From positions 124,001 to 188,000 of the forward strand of contig JAFDXK010000005.1 in the NCBI GenBank assembly GCA_018267965.1: a stretch of DNA of 64,000 bases, written 5' to 3'. The DNA is from Bacteroidota bacterium (GTDB lineage Bacteria > Bacteroidota > Bacteroidia > Chitinophagales > Chitinophagaceae). Shown one piece after another: positions 1 through 9,912 of this stretch. Every line of letters starts with the position of its first letter. Within the stretch, counting starts at the first letter, position 1. A program made the position numbers and the translations under genes. A model generated the notes under the pieces. The model had not been told where the DNA came from. It did not search any database and saw nothing but the letters and a program-made list of their open reading frames with translations.

Positions 1-1123
1 TGAACTGCCTATACAGGAAGGTGATAGTGTTCACAAAGGAGAATTACTGGTACATATTAACCCTGCTATCTATTCATCATTGGTTAAACAAGCTGAGGCA
101 AACGTAGAAGAGACCCGTGCACGTGCTACCAATTCAGGACAAATGGTACAGCAGGCAAAAGCCAACTTCGAACAGGCACAGGCCAACTACGACAGAAACA
201 AGAAACTATATAACGACAAGGTTATCTCTGCAATGGAGTTCGAACAGGCACAGGCAAGTTACCTGAGTGCTAAGGCTAGTTACGAAGCATCTAAAGCCAA
301 TGCGGCAGGTGGCACTTACGGCGTGAGGGCTGCTGATGCAGGTTTATCTCAATCCAGAGAGAACCTGCGCAAAACAACTATCATGGCTCCTCGTTCGGGC
401 GTTGTATCTGCACTAAATGTAAAATTGGGCGAGCGTGTTGTCGGTACGGCACAAATGGCAGGTACAGAGATGCTCACGATTGCTGATATGAGCCGCATAG
501 AAGTACGTGTGGATGTAAGCGAAACAGATATTGCTAAAGTAAAAATCGGCGACACTACAATAATAGAAGCTGATGCCTACCGCGACCGCAAGTTCACAGG
601 CATTGTTTCTAAAGTAGGTCTATCAAGCAAGTCAGGACAATCACAGGTTAGCACAGATCAGGTAACTAATTACACTGTTCATATTCTTATCCTGCCATCT
701 AGTTATGCGGACCTCACTGCAAAATTGGAGAAAGGTGCATTTGTTTTCAAACCGGGCATGAGTGCTTCTGTTGAGATTCAGACAAGACGAGCTGCAAACA
801 TCTTATCAGTTCCGGTAAACGCCGTAACAACCAGAGAATATGCAGACAGCGTAAAGAAAAAAATGAAAGAAACATCCGGCACAGAGAATAATGATATTCG
901 CCAGGTTGTATTCGTTTATAATGCTAAGGAAAAGAAGGTATACCTGCGCGATGTAAAAACAGGGATACAAGACAATCAATACATAGAGATAACAAGTGGA
1001 TTGAAGGAAGGAGAAGAAGTAGTAATAGCACCATACGGTGCCATTGCGCGTACTTTAAAAGACAAGTCTTTAGTTACAATAACAGATAAAGAAAAATTGT
1101 TTGAATCTAAAAGCGAAGATTAG
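1..1123 (+). CDS. RND efflux periplasmic adaptor (HlyD/MFP family), 5' truncated
   Basis: This is the membrane-fusion subunit that links an inner-membrane RND (or ABC) exporter to an outer-membrane channel. The reading frame is already open at base 2, so the true start lies left of the window; the first residues (ELPIQEGDSVHKGELL) are the biotinyl/lipoyl-like hairpin of the family. Then come a long alpha-helical hairpin rich in Gln and Ala, the second lipoyl half (ending near GVVSALNVKLGERV), and a beta-barrel with the motif GMSASVEI. The tail EGEEVVIAPYGAI is typical of the membrane-proximal domain. The partner pump and channel genes are not in view. The substrate cannot be told from the sequence. 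Confidence 0.9.
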   Translation, partial: ELPIQEGDSVHKGELLVHINPAIYSSLVKQAEANVEETRARATNSGQMVQQAKANFEQAQANYDRNKKLYNDKVISAMEFEQAQASYLSAKASYEASKANAAGGTYGVRAADAGLSQSRENLRKTTIMAPRSGVVSALNVKLGERVVGTAQMAGTEMLTIADMSRIEVRVDVSETDIAKVKIGDTTIIEADAYRDRKFTGIVSKVGLSSKSGQSQVSTDQVTNYTVHILILPSSYADLTAKLEKGAFVFKPGMSASVEIQTRRAANILSVPVNAVTTREYADSVKKKMKETSGTENNDIRQVVFVYNAKEKKVYLRDVKTGIQDNQYIEITSGLKEGEEVVIAPYGAIARTLKDKSLVTITDKEKLFESKSED

Positions 1124-1128
1124 CAATA

Positions 1129-2151
1129 GTGAAGGATAGCGTATTAGGAAATATAGGCATTATAGGTAATGGCAGTTGGGGAACAGCTCTAGCCAAAATA
1201 CTTACTGATAATAACAATCAAATCCATTGGTGGGTAAGGAATAGCGAGGCGTTAGAACAGCTAAAAAACAGGGGCAATAACCCTCATTACCTTACATCTG
1301 TTCGCTTTCCACAAAACAGCATTCTACCAACAAACAATCTGGCTGATGTCTTACAAAATTGTAAGACCGTGATTATGGGTGTGCCATCAGCGTACACACA
1401 GGATGTATTTAAGAGTGTTGATACTAGCCTATGGAAGGATAAGCAAATCATTTCTGCCATTAAAGGTATATTGCCTGACTGCAACTTATTATTCAACGAT
1501 TACCTTGCCACACATGACTGGTTCAACCTGCAAAACTATGTAGCCATAACAGGCCCTTGCCATGCAGAGGAAGTAGCACAGGAGCGACTCTCCTATCTCA
1601 CCTTCTCAGGATTGAATGATACGCTGACAAGTGCCGTTGCTAAAGCCTTTCAAAACACTTACCTCTACACTACCTACAATCACGATATCTGGGGCGCACA
1701 GTTTGCAGCCGTGTTGAAGAATATATACGCTATTGGCGCAGGCATAGCTCACGGACTTGATTATGGTGATAACTTTCTGAGTGTATACATTACCAACTGC
1801 TATCGCGAAATGTACCGTTTCCTTGAAATGCACTTCGACAAAGTGCATCCTTCAAACGAACGCCCTGACTTTCATACCAGCGCATATTTAGGTGACTTAT
1901 TAGTCACCTGCTATTCGCTGCATAGCCGAAACCGTATGTTTGGCACTATGTTAGGCAAAGGCTATTCAGTACAGAACGCGCAATTGGAAATGAATATGGT
2001 AGCAGAAGGTTATTATGCCTCAAGAGGAATGGAAACTATCTCTGAGTCGCTCGGCATTCAGCACCCTATAGCCAGCAGCATATACAGTGTACTGTGGGAT
2101 GGTGTTCAGCCAAGAGAAATGTTCGAAAAACTGCAGAAGACTTTATCCTAA
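1129..2151 (+). CDS. gpsA: NAD(P)H-dependent glycerol-3-phosphate dehydrogenase
   Basis: This cytosolic enzyme reduces dihydroxyacetone phosphate to sn-glycerol 3-phosphate for phospholipid synthesis. The N-terminal Rossmann motif GNGSWGTA lies at residues 13-20. The catalytic lysine sits in AAVLKNIYAIGAGI (Lys197), and the C-terminal helical domain has the usual glycine-rich segments. The length of 340 residues is normal. Translation starts at a GTG only five bases after the adaptor stop, so the two genes are probably cotranscribed. The 3' end overlaps the convergent Nudix gene by four bases. Confidence 0.93.
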   Translation: MKDSVLGNIGIIGNGSWGTALAKILTDNNNQIHWWVRNSEALEQLKNRGNNPHYLTSVRFPQNSILPTNNLADVLQNCKTVIMGVPSAYTQDVFKSVDTSLWKDKQIISAIKGILPDCNLLFNDYLATHDWFNLQNYVAITGPCHAEEVAQERLSYLTFSGLNDTLTSAVAKAFQNTYLYTTYNHDIWGAQFAAVLKNIYAIGAGIAHGLDYGDNFLSVYITNCYREMYRFLEMHFDKVHPSNERPDFHTSAYLGDLLVTCYSLHSRNRMFGTMLGKGYSVQNAQLEMNMVAEGYYASRGMETISESLGIQHPIASSIYSVLWDGVQPREMFEKLQKTLS

Positions 2152-2717
2152 TGCTTTGCCAGTAAATACTGACAAGCTAAAACAGACTTAGCATCAGGTA
2201 TTAAGTTGTTCTTCAGGGCCATTTTCAATTCGTCAATGCTATACTCTATTATCTCAATATGCTCTGATTCATGTTCTAAACCGCCACCGTCTGCAACCTT
2301 ACCATTATTATCAACCTCTATGTAATACAGGAAAATCCTTTCTGTAGAGCCTCCGGGTGATGCGTATACCATTGTTATGTATTCGATGCGTTTAGTTTCA
2401 TATCCTACTTCTTCTATTACCTCACGCTTCATATCATCTTCAGGCAATGAACCATGTTCTAATTTACCTGCAACTACTTCTGTTATCCACCCGTCGCCAC
2501 GAACATAACCTGCATACCTGAACTGCCTTACCAATATAGCTTTCTGTGTATCAGTATTAAATACTACTCCGGCTACACTATCCCTATTAAGCAAACAGAG
2601 CCTTGTTACAGGCTCTGTCATACTTCCATCAGGTAATTCGTATTGAAAAGTAGTTTCTTCCATTTTATAGAAGTCGTCAAGAACGAGCTTTCTATCAATG
2701 ATGTTTACTTTCCTCAT
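2148..2717 (-). CDS. Nudix hydrolase, ADP-ribose pyrophosphatase-like
   Basis: This is a Nudix-fold pyrophosphohydrolase of the ADP-sugar type (the NudF/NudK group); it probably cleaves ADP-ribose or a related nucleotide sugar. The Nudix box runs from GKLEHGS to REVIEEVGY, with the metal-binding REVxEE intact. The Glu usually found six residues after the first Gly of the box is Ser here. I chose the ATG at 2717 (MRKVNII), four bases after the stop of the upstream S46 peptidase gene; an ATG at 2747 would give 199 residues and a 26-base overlap. The substrate is inferred from family resemblance only. Confidence 0.85.
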   Translation of the reverse strand: MRKVNIIDRKLVLDDFYKMEETTFQYELPDGSMTEPVTRLCLLNRDSVAGVVFNTDTQKAILVRQFRYAGYVRGDGWITEVVAGKLEHGSLPEDDMKREVIEEVGYETKRIEYITMVYASPGGSTERIFLYYIEVDNNGKVADGGGLEHESEHIEIIEYSIDELKMALKNNLIPDAKSVLACQYLLAKH

Positions 2718-2721
2718 AAGG

Positions 2722-4875
2722 TTATTTTCTGATGTCCATTTCTTCAATCAGGTTGTGTGCTTTACCCATCTTATCTATAATAAACAGGATAAAACGTGCA
2801 TCTGTACATATAGTACGTTTATAGTTCTTATCGAATGCTATATCACCGCTCATAGCTTCCCAGTTACCATCAAAGGCTATACCTATCCATTCACCATTAG
2901 CATTGATAATTGGGCTGCCTGAATTACCGCCCGTAATATCGTTATTGGTAATAAAGTCAGTATGTAATGTACCGTCTGCATCTACATACATTCCATAATC
3001 TTTCTTCTTGTATAAGTCCAGCAACTCTTTCGGAGCATCAAACTCATCATCACCGGCTTTGTATTTAGCTACAAAACCATCTAAAGTGGTAAAGTAATCA
3101 TAGTGCACAGCATCTTGTGGTGTGTAACCCAATACTTTACCATAAGTAATACGCATAGTTGAGTTAGCATCAGGGTAGAACAATTTGCCTTTGTTCATTT
3201 CCATCAGCCCTTTTACATACTTCTTGCTCAACTCTTTCTTTGTTTTACCAAACGCATCTATCTTAGGTTCAAAATATGCTTTGTAGTTACGCACAAAGCT
3301 CATACCATAAACTATGGCTGCGTCATTATCCATCTTCTCAATGGTCGGATTCTTACAGAAGTCATTAAACTTATTGCTATCAAGGAAGAGGTTATTCTTC
3401 ATTACATAATCTGAATAATCGCTGAAAGTCTTATTCATATCACTGCCGCCAAACTTCTTGAATATCACATTACGGTACACATCAGGTTGCTGGCTTTGTG
3501 GAATATCTTCATAGAACATCTTAGTCATCTCGGTCATCAATGCCAATTCTGTTCCTTTATCGAAACTCCTCATGATTGATTTTCTGCCCGCCTTGATGTT
3601 ATCTATATGCTTCTTGATGGTATCCTGATTCGGCTCTTCCTTTTCTAGTTCTTTATATAGCAACTCAACACTTGAACCTAACTTAGCTAATGCAGGTGCA
3701 CGAAAACACTCTGAATAGTACGTAGCAAACTTGGCATAAGATGCATAACCATTATATATCTTAGCAAACTCTGATGTAAGCTTTTTGTATTCTGGAGCAT
3801 TTTTATATGCCCATTGTGTAAACGCTGCTTCTTTTACTTTCTTCTCATCTACTACATGCAGACGTTTCAATTGCTCAGTTTGCCCGATATAATACTTCCA
3901 ATAGTTAGCGATGCTTGCATATTGAGAAGTCAGCTTCAGATAAACAGACTTGTCCTTATCCATGTGCTCTTTCATAATACCCAAACGGGCAGTACGAATC
4001 TTTACAATAGCAGGGTTTACTGTATTAATAGCCATGTCTACACCTTGCGACACTTCATAGCGATTGGTACGTCCGGGGTAGCCGAATATCATTGTGTAAT
4101 CACCTTCCTTAGGACCTTTGATATTGATAGGCAAATACTTCTTAGGTTTGTATGGCACGTTAGTAGTTGCATATTCAGATGGCTCATTGTCTTTATTAGC
4201 ATATACCCTGAACATAGAGAAGTCAGCTGTATGGCGAGGCCACATCCAGTTGTCAGTATCACCACCATACTTACCTAAAGACTTAGGAGGTGTACCCACC
4301 AAACGAATATCAGTATATTTCTTATATACCAACAACAGGTATTGGTTGCCATTGAAGTATTCCCTAACATTAGCTACATATTTTTTGTTCTCGCCTGCAC
4401 GCTCTTCTATCTTCTTTTTAATATCTTCCAGCTTCTTTGTCAGTTTATCACCTTTCAGCTTTTTAGTTGCAGCATTTATCTCGTCAGTAACATCCTCTAT
4501 TCTTTCAAGAAATATCACTGTCATATCTTTTGCAGGCAACTCCTGGTCTTTGCTATATGCCCAAAAGCCATTATCCAGGTAGTTTTTCTCTACCGAGCTT
4601 AATGTAGCTATTGCGCCATATCCGCAGTGGTGGTTTGTGATAAGCAAACCATCAGAAGAAATCATTTCAGCAGTACAACCGCCACCAAACTGAACAACAG
4701 CATCTTTCAGGCTACTATGGTTAATGCTATAGAGATCTTCTTTGGAAAGTTTAAGCCCCATTTTTACCATATCCTCATAATTCTTACCAATCAGCATGGG
4801 TATCCACATGCCTTCATCTGCTTTTACTTGCAGCATCATTATTACGGCAAGCAGCGATAATAGTATTCTTTTCAT
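2722..4875 (-). CDS. S46 family dipeptidyl peptidase (DPP7-like)
   Basis: This is a secreted periplasmic serine exopeptidase that removes dipeptides from peptide N-termini, a family used by Bacteroidota to live on protein. A signal peptide covers residues 1-19. The trypsin-like halves are split: the histidine is in TNHHCG (about residue 82) and the serine in GGNSGSP (Ser652). The length of 717 residues matches the family. In DPP7/DPP11 the residue 18 after the serine sets P1 preference (Gly in DPP7, Arg in DPP11); here it is Gly670, which points to hydrophobic P1 rather than Asp/Glu. That assignment comes from remembered enzyme numbering and is an inference. Confidence 0.9.
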   Translation of the reverse strand: MKRILLSLLAVIMMLQVKADEGMWIPMLIGKNYEDMVKMGLKLSKEDLYSINHSSLKDAVVQFGGGCTAEMISSDGLLITNHHCGYGAIATLSSVEKNYLDNGFWAYSKDQELPAKDMTVIFLERIEDVTDEINAATKKLKGDKLTKKLEDIKKKIEERAGENKKYVANVREYFNGNQYLLLVYKKYTDIRLVGTPPKSLGKYGGDTDNWMWPRHTADFSMFRVYANKDNEPSEYATTNVPYKPKKYLPINIKGPKEGDYTMIFGYPGRTNRYEVSQGVDMAINTVNPAIVKIRTARLGIMKEHMDKDKSVYLKLTSQYASIANYWKYYIGQTEQLKRLHVVDEKKVKEAAFTQWAYKNAPEYKKLTSEFAKIYNGYASYAKFATYYSECFRAPALAKLGSSVELLYKELEKEEPNQDTIKKHIDNIKAGRKSIMRSFDKGTELALMTEMTKMFYEDIPQSQQPDVYRNVIFKKFGGSDMNKTFSDYSDYVMKNNLFLDSNKFNDFCKNPTIEKMDNDAAIVYGMSFVRNYKAYFEPKIDAFGKTKKELSKKYVKGLMEMNKGKLFYPDANSTMRITYGKVLGYTPQDAVHYDYFTTLDGFVAKYKAGDDEFDAPKELLDLYKKKDYGMYVDADGTLHTDFITNNDITGGNSGSPIINANGEWIGIAFDGNWEAMSGDIAFDKNYKRTICTDARFILFIIDKMGKAHNLIEEMDIRK

Positions 4876-4954
4876 TTCTATGTATAATGTACGTTGAGGC
4901 GCAAAAATAGTAAATACGCAGTAAGAACATAGCCCCGTCGGCTATATCTCACGC

Positions 4955-5548
4955 TTATTGGGGGACTTCGCTCTTATCTACCCTTACAATGCCCTTTGGA
5001 TGAATGATGCGATACCAGGTAAAATCTTCATTGGCTTCTAATCCATCGCCATACATCACCTGGGTGGATGTGGTTATCTTAACAAACTTCTCTGTGTATA
5101 CCTTTTTGGCTGTTTGGTTCCAAACCAATTCTTCCGTATTAAGTCTTTCACCTTTCTTATTAACCACTACTATGCTATCGCGAATGAGGATATTGCCTTG
5201 CTTTTCATAATAACGGGCATAACGGGCAGTAAGCGTACTCTCTACTTTCAAACTATCATTAAACACTTCTGCCTTCAACCCGTTTTTCATATCTACGTAA
5301 GGTGGCTTAGCCAAGTCATTACGCACAAACTCTTTTGCATAAAGCCTCACCTTCACATGCCCGTTTTCACTTTGCAGAATAGTGACATCAAAGGCCTTGT
5401 CCTCCTGCATAGTGCCTTTATTCACAAGGGCATTAATTTCATTAGGGTCGTTTTTACAAGATGAAAGCAACAACATAGAAAACAAAATACCCGGAAGAAG
5501 ATTCCGGGTGATTGGTACAATATGTTTGATGATGCTTCGATTAATCAT
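4955..5548 (-). CDS. lptC: LPS export ABC transporter periplasmic protein LptC
   Basis: LptC sits between the LptBFG transporter and LptA and passes lipopolysaccharide across the periplasm. The N-terminus has a hydrophobic stretch ending in a lipobox, LLLSSC (Cys31), as is usual for Bacteroidota LptC. The rest is a beta-jellyroll-type chain with repeated short strands and the family-like segment VKVRLYAKEFVRND. I start at the ATG at 5548, which overlaps the stop of the upstream gene by eight bases (ATGATTAA); an ATG at 5575 would add nine residues and overlap more. It is the last gene of the coaX operon. Confidence 0.85.
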   Translation of the reverse strand: MINRSIIKHIVPITRNLLPGILFSMLLLSSCKNDPNEINALVNKGTMQEDKAFDVTILQSENGHVKVRLYAKEFVRNDLAKPPYVDMKNGLKAEVFNDSLKVESTLTARYARYYEKQGNILIRDSIVVVNKKGERLNTEELVWNQTAKKVYTEKFVKITTSTQVMYGDGLEANEDFTWYRIIHPKGIVRVDKSEVPQ

Positions 5549-6824
5549 ACTTGCGTTTGATAAACCACTTATCATTTAACGATAAACCAAGCCCTACTCT
5601 TACAAAGTTCTCTTTAAACAAACCATTAGCTGTTGTGCCTCTACGTCCTATTTCGATAGAAGTATGTAAGCGGGCTATGTTCTTTTTAAACGGTAAACTA
5701 AAACCGCCGGTTACTGCATAATAATTAAGTTGAGTATTACGCAACATCACAGGGTCTGTGCCATAGTAAAAACCGAGTCGATATGTAACCTTTGACAAGT
5801 ATTGTGTTTTAGCATCCGGATTGGGGCAGAATTCTCCACCTACTGCTATTCTATAATTACTTTGTGCAAATGAATCTGTGAGACCATAGCTGCGGAACTG
5901 TCCCCATTGTGCAGCGCTATAATCTACACCCACTGTCCAGTGGTCTGTACTTACTAATTGAATACCTGCACTATATCTCGTAGGAATAGTAACCTTACTT
6001 ACATTACCTACATTTTGGTAAGGAGTATCGGTTTGAAACTTATATGATATCCAGTACTCGTCGCGAGTAGCTTTTAACCCCTGCGAAATATGCAAGGTAG
6101 CACCACCACGCAAACCTAGTTTCTTTGTAATAGAATGCTCATACATAGCGCCCGCATCCCAGTATATACCGCCTATGCGTGTCTTGCGATAAAAGCGAGA
6201 GCTGATTACTTTACTGGTAATATCAAGTGGTTCCATAGAATTAATGATTTCAGTGGTACCAAAAACATAACCAAAGTTGAAACCTAAACTGATTCCTTTA
6301 TAGTTACCTGCAAAGCCAATATAGCCCTGACTTAAAGTACCTTCTCCAGAATAGCTTTTTATGGCTTTACCGAAACTATCTACCAGAGAGGTATCATTCA
6401 GCAAATAGAACGTGCGTGAAATTGGCCTGTATCCCAAAGCCATGCCTGCATATTTACCCAGAGGTATACCAATGTTCATGTAATTCAGAGTACCATTACC
6501 TGTCTTATATTTATCAACCCCACTTACTACTGTCTTTGTGTTTGCTTCAATAGAAGCTTCATAAGTTGTGAGACGCAATCCAGCATAAGAAGCCGGGTTT
6601 TCTGCATTCACGTTAGTTCCACTTGAATAAGCACTTGTTACAGACCCCATTCCTCTAAGGGATATATTAGCAGCATTGCGCATTTCCCCAACTCCATATC
6701 TTGAATAGGGAGAGTTTTCTCTTGTTGAACTTTGCCTGTCTAAGTTTGAACTCTGTGCAGCAGCTGATAAAACCGATGTAATGAATATAACTAATAGGAG
6801 ATACTTAGCGGATATGTGGTGCAT
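5541..6824 (-). CDS. Outer-membrane beta-barrel protein, function unknown
   Basis: The protein has a signal peptide (residues 1-23, cut after SAAAQ) and then about 400 residues of alternating aromatic and polar strands typical of an outer-membrane barrel. The conserved N-terminal segment NSPYSRYGVGEM is common in an uncharacterised Bacteroidota family found between coaX and lptC. The chain ends in charged residues (KRKYD) instead of the usual terminal aromatic. It overlaps coaX upstream by about 20 bases and lptC downstream by eight, so the three are one transcript. A role in envelope or LPS assembly is suggested only by its neighbours. Confidence 0.75.
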   Translation of the reverse strand: MHHISAKYLLLVIFITSVLSAAAQSSNLDRQSSTRENSPYSRYGVGEMRNAANISLRGMGSVTSAYSSGTNVNAENPASYAGLRLTTYEASIEANTKTVVSGVDKYKTGNGTLNYMNIGIPLGKYAGMALGYRPISRTFYLLNDTSLVDSFGKAIKSYSGEGTLSQGYIGFAGNYKGISLGFNFGYVFGTTEIINSMEPLDITSKVISSRFYRKTRIGGIYWDAGAMYEHSITKKLGLRGGATLHISQGLKATRDEYWISYKFQTDTPYQNVGNVSKVTIPTRYSAGIQLVSTDHWTVGVDYSAAQWGQFRSYGLTDSFAQSNYRIAVGGEFCPNPDAKTQYLSKVTYRLGFYYGTDPVMLRNTQLNYYAVTGGFSLPFKKNIARLHTSIEIGRRGTTANGLFKENFVRVGLGLSLNDKWFIKRKYD

Positions 6825-7551
6825 TATGCTTTAATATTATATTTAGACCCTTCATTAATAAGTTAGGGTCAGCAAATATCTTACTTTTCAGCTTGCCTTC
6901 AAAGAAAGAGGCATCACCACCAGTTAATACAGCGTTAAAATCAGGGTATTGAGATGCATACTCGGCTACAATACCATCGATTTCAGCAGCCATGCCCAAT
7001 ACAGCTCCACTGCGCATACAAGTTTCGGTATCATAACCCAATAACAGTAATTCACCATCTGGCTTCACATCAGGCAACTTATCTGTGAAATGGTGCATTG
7101 CCATTAACCTCATACGCAGGCCGGGAGATATGGCACCACCCCTGAATGTTTTAGTCTTTTGAATAAAATTATATGTAATGCAACTGCCTAAACAAACTAC
7201 GAGATTGTTTTTGGAAGGGTTCTCCATATGTGCCGCAACTGCAAGAGCAATTCTGTCTGCACCCAAAGAACCCGGAGAGGTATAAGCATTCATAATCGGC
7301 AATGGAGTATTGTTGTTCATGATAACCAGTGCCCTGAGGTTTTCCCTCAACATGGGTTCTATTGCGGCAGATTTATCAGTTACAGAACACAGAATACCTT
7401 TACCTGGTTTGAACTCGTTAACCATAGCTAATAAGCCTTCGCTTACATTGTCTTCAGAAAACACCCTCAACTCCAGTATCTGGTTATTCGCGTCGAAAAT
7501 GGCAGACTTTATTCGGCTGTTACCCCAATCTATACAAAGATTCAAAGACAT
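6805..7551 (-). CDS. coaX: Type III pantothenate kinase
   Basis: CoaX phosphorylates pantothenate, the first step of coenzyme A synthesis, with the ASKHA actin-like fold. The phosphate motif DWGNSRIK is at residues 8-15. The substrate/adenosine segments GSLGADRIALAV, AISPGLRMR and LTGGDAS are all present. The length of 248 residues is normal. It is the first gene of a minus-strand operon with the outer-membrane protein and lptC. Confidence 0.93.
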   Translation of the reverse strand: MSLNLCIDWGNSRIKSAIFDANNQILELRVFSEDNVSEGLLAMVNEFKPGKGILCSVTDKSAAIEPMLRENLRALVIMNNNTPLPIMNAYTSPGSLGADRIALAVAAHMENPSKNNLVVCLGSCITYNFIQKTKTFRGGAISPGLRMRLMAMHHFTDKLPDVKPDGELLLLGYDTETCMRSGAVLGMAAEIDGIVAEYASQYPDFNAVLTGGDASFFEGKLKSKIFADPNLLMKGLNIILKHNAPHIR

Positions 7552-7639
7552 AACTAATGGTTTTAATTTGGATGGACAGCCAAAATAAATAAAACTATTG
7601 ATAAAAAACAGCCCTTCTGTTGTAAAAATAAAGGTGGTT

Positions 7640-8881
7640 TCAGACCGCGTTACGGGCTTTACCCCTTAGGGTATATTGTTGCCAAAGCAGGAAAAAGACG
7701 TAAACAAAGATGCCCAATTGAATTTCGAGCATAGGCTCAAATAACAACGACAGGTTTACTGATAGCCAGCACATAAAAATATAGAAGCTTTTTTCCCTTG
7801 CCCGCAACCATAATAACGGATAGAATACCCAAACTGCAAAAAGCAGCATAGCAGGAATACCACACCCCAAGGCGACTATTACAAATTGATTATGGGGTAT
7901 CAGCCTGTACTCTGAAGGCACATCCGGATAATGAGCTTCGTACTGCTTCATCATATCATTATACATATCCCCTGCCCCTACTCCGGTTACCGGGTGTTCT
8001 GCTATCAGTTCTTTTGCAAGTTTATATGATATTACCCTGCCTATATCGCTATATCCTGAATTGAGTTGATTGGATTGATACAACTCATAACTATGCTTGA
8101 AATACCACACCCTTTTTTCTAATGTAGGGATATACGTGGCAGCAAGTGTGGCACCTGTGAATAACAATACCAGCGTAGCAAAGCCAATAATCATATTCTT
8201 TTTAAAAGCAAACCGCAAACTCCAAATAAGCATAAACAGATACCATACTATCAATCCGCTTCGCGCAGCAAGTATGTGCAGGTAAACACTTAAAATAGCT
8301 ATAGTTAACCCGATAAAAACTTTCAGCCATTTCGACCCCAACTCATTCCAAACCGACACCAGCCATATAATAAACAATACGATGGCAAGACTGTAACGTA
8401 TATGTTCGCCATAAGCGAGTGTTGGCAAAACATGAGAGAAAGTATATTGTTCGGCATAAAATGCCATGTCTTTAAAAAAGAATGACAGACTGTACCCAAC
8501 ACTAATCAAAAAAAGGATAGATACCGAAACTGCAAAAATCCTTATCTGCTTTGCTGACAAAGAAGGCAAAAACGCAAAAGCCAAAGGCAACAACAGGATG
8601 GGTAGCTTTACTTCAAGCCTAGTATTCCAATTATGAGTATCATCTGTCCAGAAAAACGAGATAGCATACATCGCTATCCAAAGCACTCCCAATACCCACC
8701 ATTTTTCTCTGAACCATCTTTTAGGGTGAACATCCCATAAAGCATTAACACCGAAAGCAAACGTAAAAAATGACAGTACAGACCTTGACCACAAAAACCC
8801 TATTATAGCGCCGATAGCACAAATAAGTGCTATATTGGTCTTGAGTAAGAGTTTTTGATTAACTGGATTATTTTTGCTCAC
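7640..8881 (-). CDS. O-antigen ligase / Wzy-type polymerase family membrane protein
   Basis: This polytopic inner-membrane protein has about ten to eleven hydrophobic segments and one large periplasmic loop. The Wzy_C-type region lies near residues 205-345, including ARSGLIVWYL and later HPVTGVGAGDMYND followed by IPHNQFVIVALGCG; Arg and His in these loops are the family's functional residues. The enzyme would either join O-polysaccharide to lipid A-core or polymerise a surface glycan, and sequence alone does not separate WaaL from Wzy. A wecA-like gene and a wecB-like gene lie within 4 kb. The 88 bases between it and coaX show nothing clear. Confidence 0.85.
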   Translation of the reverse strand: MSKNNPVNQKLLLKTNIALICAIGAIIGFLWSRSVLSFFTFAFGVNALWDVHPKRWFREKWWVLGVLWIAMYAISFFWTDDTHNWNTRLEVKLPILLLPLAFAFLPSLSAKQIRIFAVSVSILFLISVGYSLSFFFKDMAFYAEQYTFSHVLPTLAYGEHIRYSLAIVLFIIWLVSVWNELGSKWLKVFIGLTIAILSVYLHILAARSGLIVWYLFMLIWSLRFAFKKNMIIGFATLVLLFTGATLAATYIPTLEKRVWYFKHSYELYQSNQLNSGYSDIGRVISYKLAKELIAEHPVTGVGAGDMYNDMMKQYEAHYPDVPSEYRLIPHNQFVIVALGCGIPAMLLFAVWVFYPLLWLRAREKSFYIFMCWLSVNLSLLFEPMLEIQLGIFVYVFFLLWQQYTLRGKARNAV

Positions 8882-8925
8882 AAAGGGGGTCTTTACTCCT
8901 TAATAACGATTACAAAGCCTTTTTA

Positions 8926-9846
8926 GTGCAGGACAAGATAAAACAACTTTTAACAGAGATACAAGCAGGCAGCTTTTTAGCACTGGCAAAGGGTATTACT
9001 TTGGTTGAAAACGACTTGCCGGGATATGGGCAACTCTTACAATCACTGAACACTACCCACCAACCGAAAGTAGTAGGCATCACCGGCCCTCCGGGTGCGG
9101 GCAAAAGTACCCTTGTGAATGCTTTGCTGCACGAATGGACAAAAAAAGGATGTAAAGTAGCCGTAATAGCAGTAGACCCATCTTCTCCATTCAATTATGG
9201 GGCATTATTGGGAGACAGGATAAGACTGGCAGACTTCTACAATAATGACAACGTATTTATACGTTCGCTGGCAACGCGCGGAGCACTCGGTGGGCTGAAC
9301 CCAAAAATCATTGAAATAACAGATGTGGTTCGTAACGCACCCTTTGATTATATCTTAATTGAAACAGTAGGCGTAGGACAAAGCGAGGTAGAAATAGCCG
9401 GATTGGCAGATTGCACGATCGTTGCCTTAGTGCCTGAAGCAGGCGATGAAATACAGACCATAAAGGCAGGCATTATGGAAATAGCTGACATCTTTGTAGT
9501 GAATAAAGCCGACAGGGATGCAGCAGAATCATTATACCGCAACCTGAAAATAATGGTACATGAGAAATCAAGAGACAAATCAGAAATACCCGTTGTAAAA
9601 ACTGTTGCTACAGACAATAAAGGCATCTCAGAATTGAGTGAAGCCATCATTAGTTATTTTGACAATTTTCATGATTCGAATGAAAAAAAGCTGCAACTGC
9701 TAACCGAAAAATGCTGGCAGCTGATACAACACCATAAGATGAAAGGCATTGACAAAAGAGCCTTAGCCATGTCTATAAAAGACGCTTATACAAAGCCAAA
9801 TTTCAATTTATACAGCTTTACCGATACGTTTTTAAAAACATATTAA
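8926..9846 (+). CDS. meaB: Methylmalonyl-CoA mutase-associated GTPase MeaB (ArgK family)
   Basis: MeaB is a G3E-family GTPase chaperone that protects and loads adenosylcobalamin in methylmalonyl-CoA mutase. The P-loop GITGPPGAGKST is at residues 51-62, the switch region is ETVGVGQSEVEIAG, and the base-specificity motif is NKAD. The length of 306 residues is close to that of bacterial MeaB. The likely start is a GTG at 8926, 44 bases from the divergent ligase gene; no ATG is better placed. The mutase subunits are not in the window. Confidence 0.9.
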   Translation: MQDKIKQLLTEIQAGSFLALAKGITLVENDLPGYGQLLQSLNTTHQPKVVGITGPPGAGKSTLVNALLHEWTKKGCKVAVIAVDPSSPFNYGALLGDRIRLADFYNNDNVFIRSLATRGALGGLNPKIIEITDVVRNAPFDYILIETVGVGQSEVEIAGLADCTIVALVPEAGDEIQTIKAGIMEIADIFVVNKADRDAAESLYRNLKIMVHEKSRDKSEIPVVKTVATDNKGISELSEAIISYFDNFHDSNEKKLQLLTEKCWQLIQHHKMKGIDKRALAMSIKDAYTKPNFNLYSFTDTFLKTY

Positions 9847-9912
9847 CCTATTATCCACCTGAATTATCAGCACATTCGTTAACACGTAAGGGATTGTTAT
9901 ATTTACAATTAT

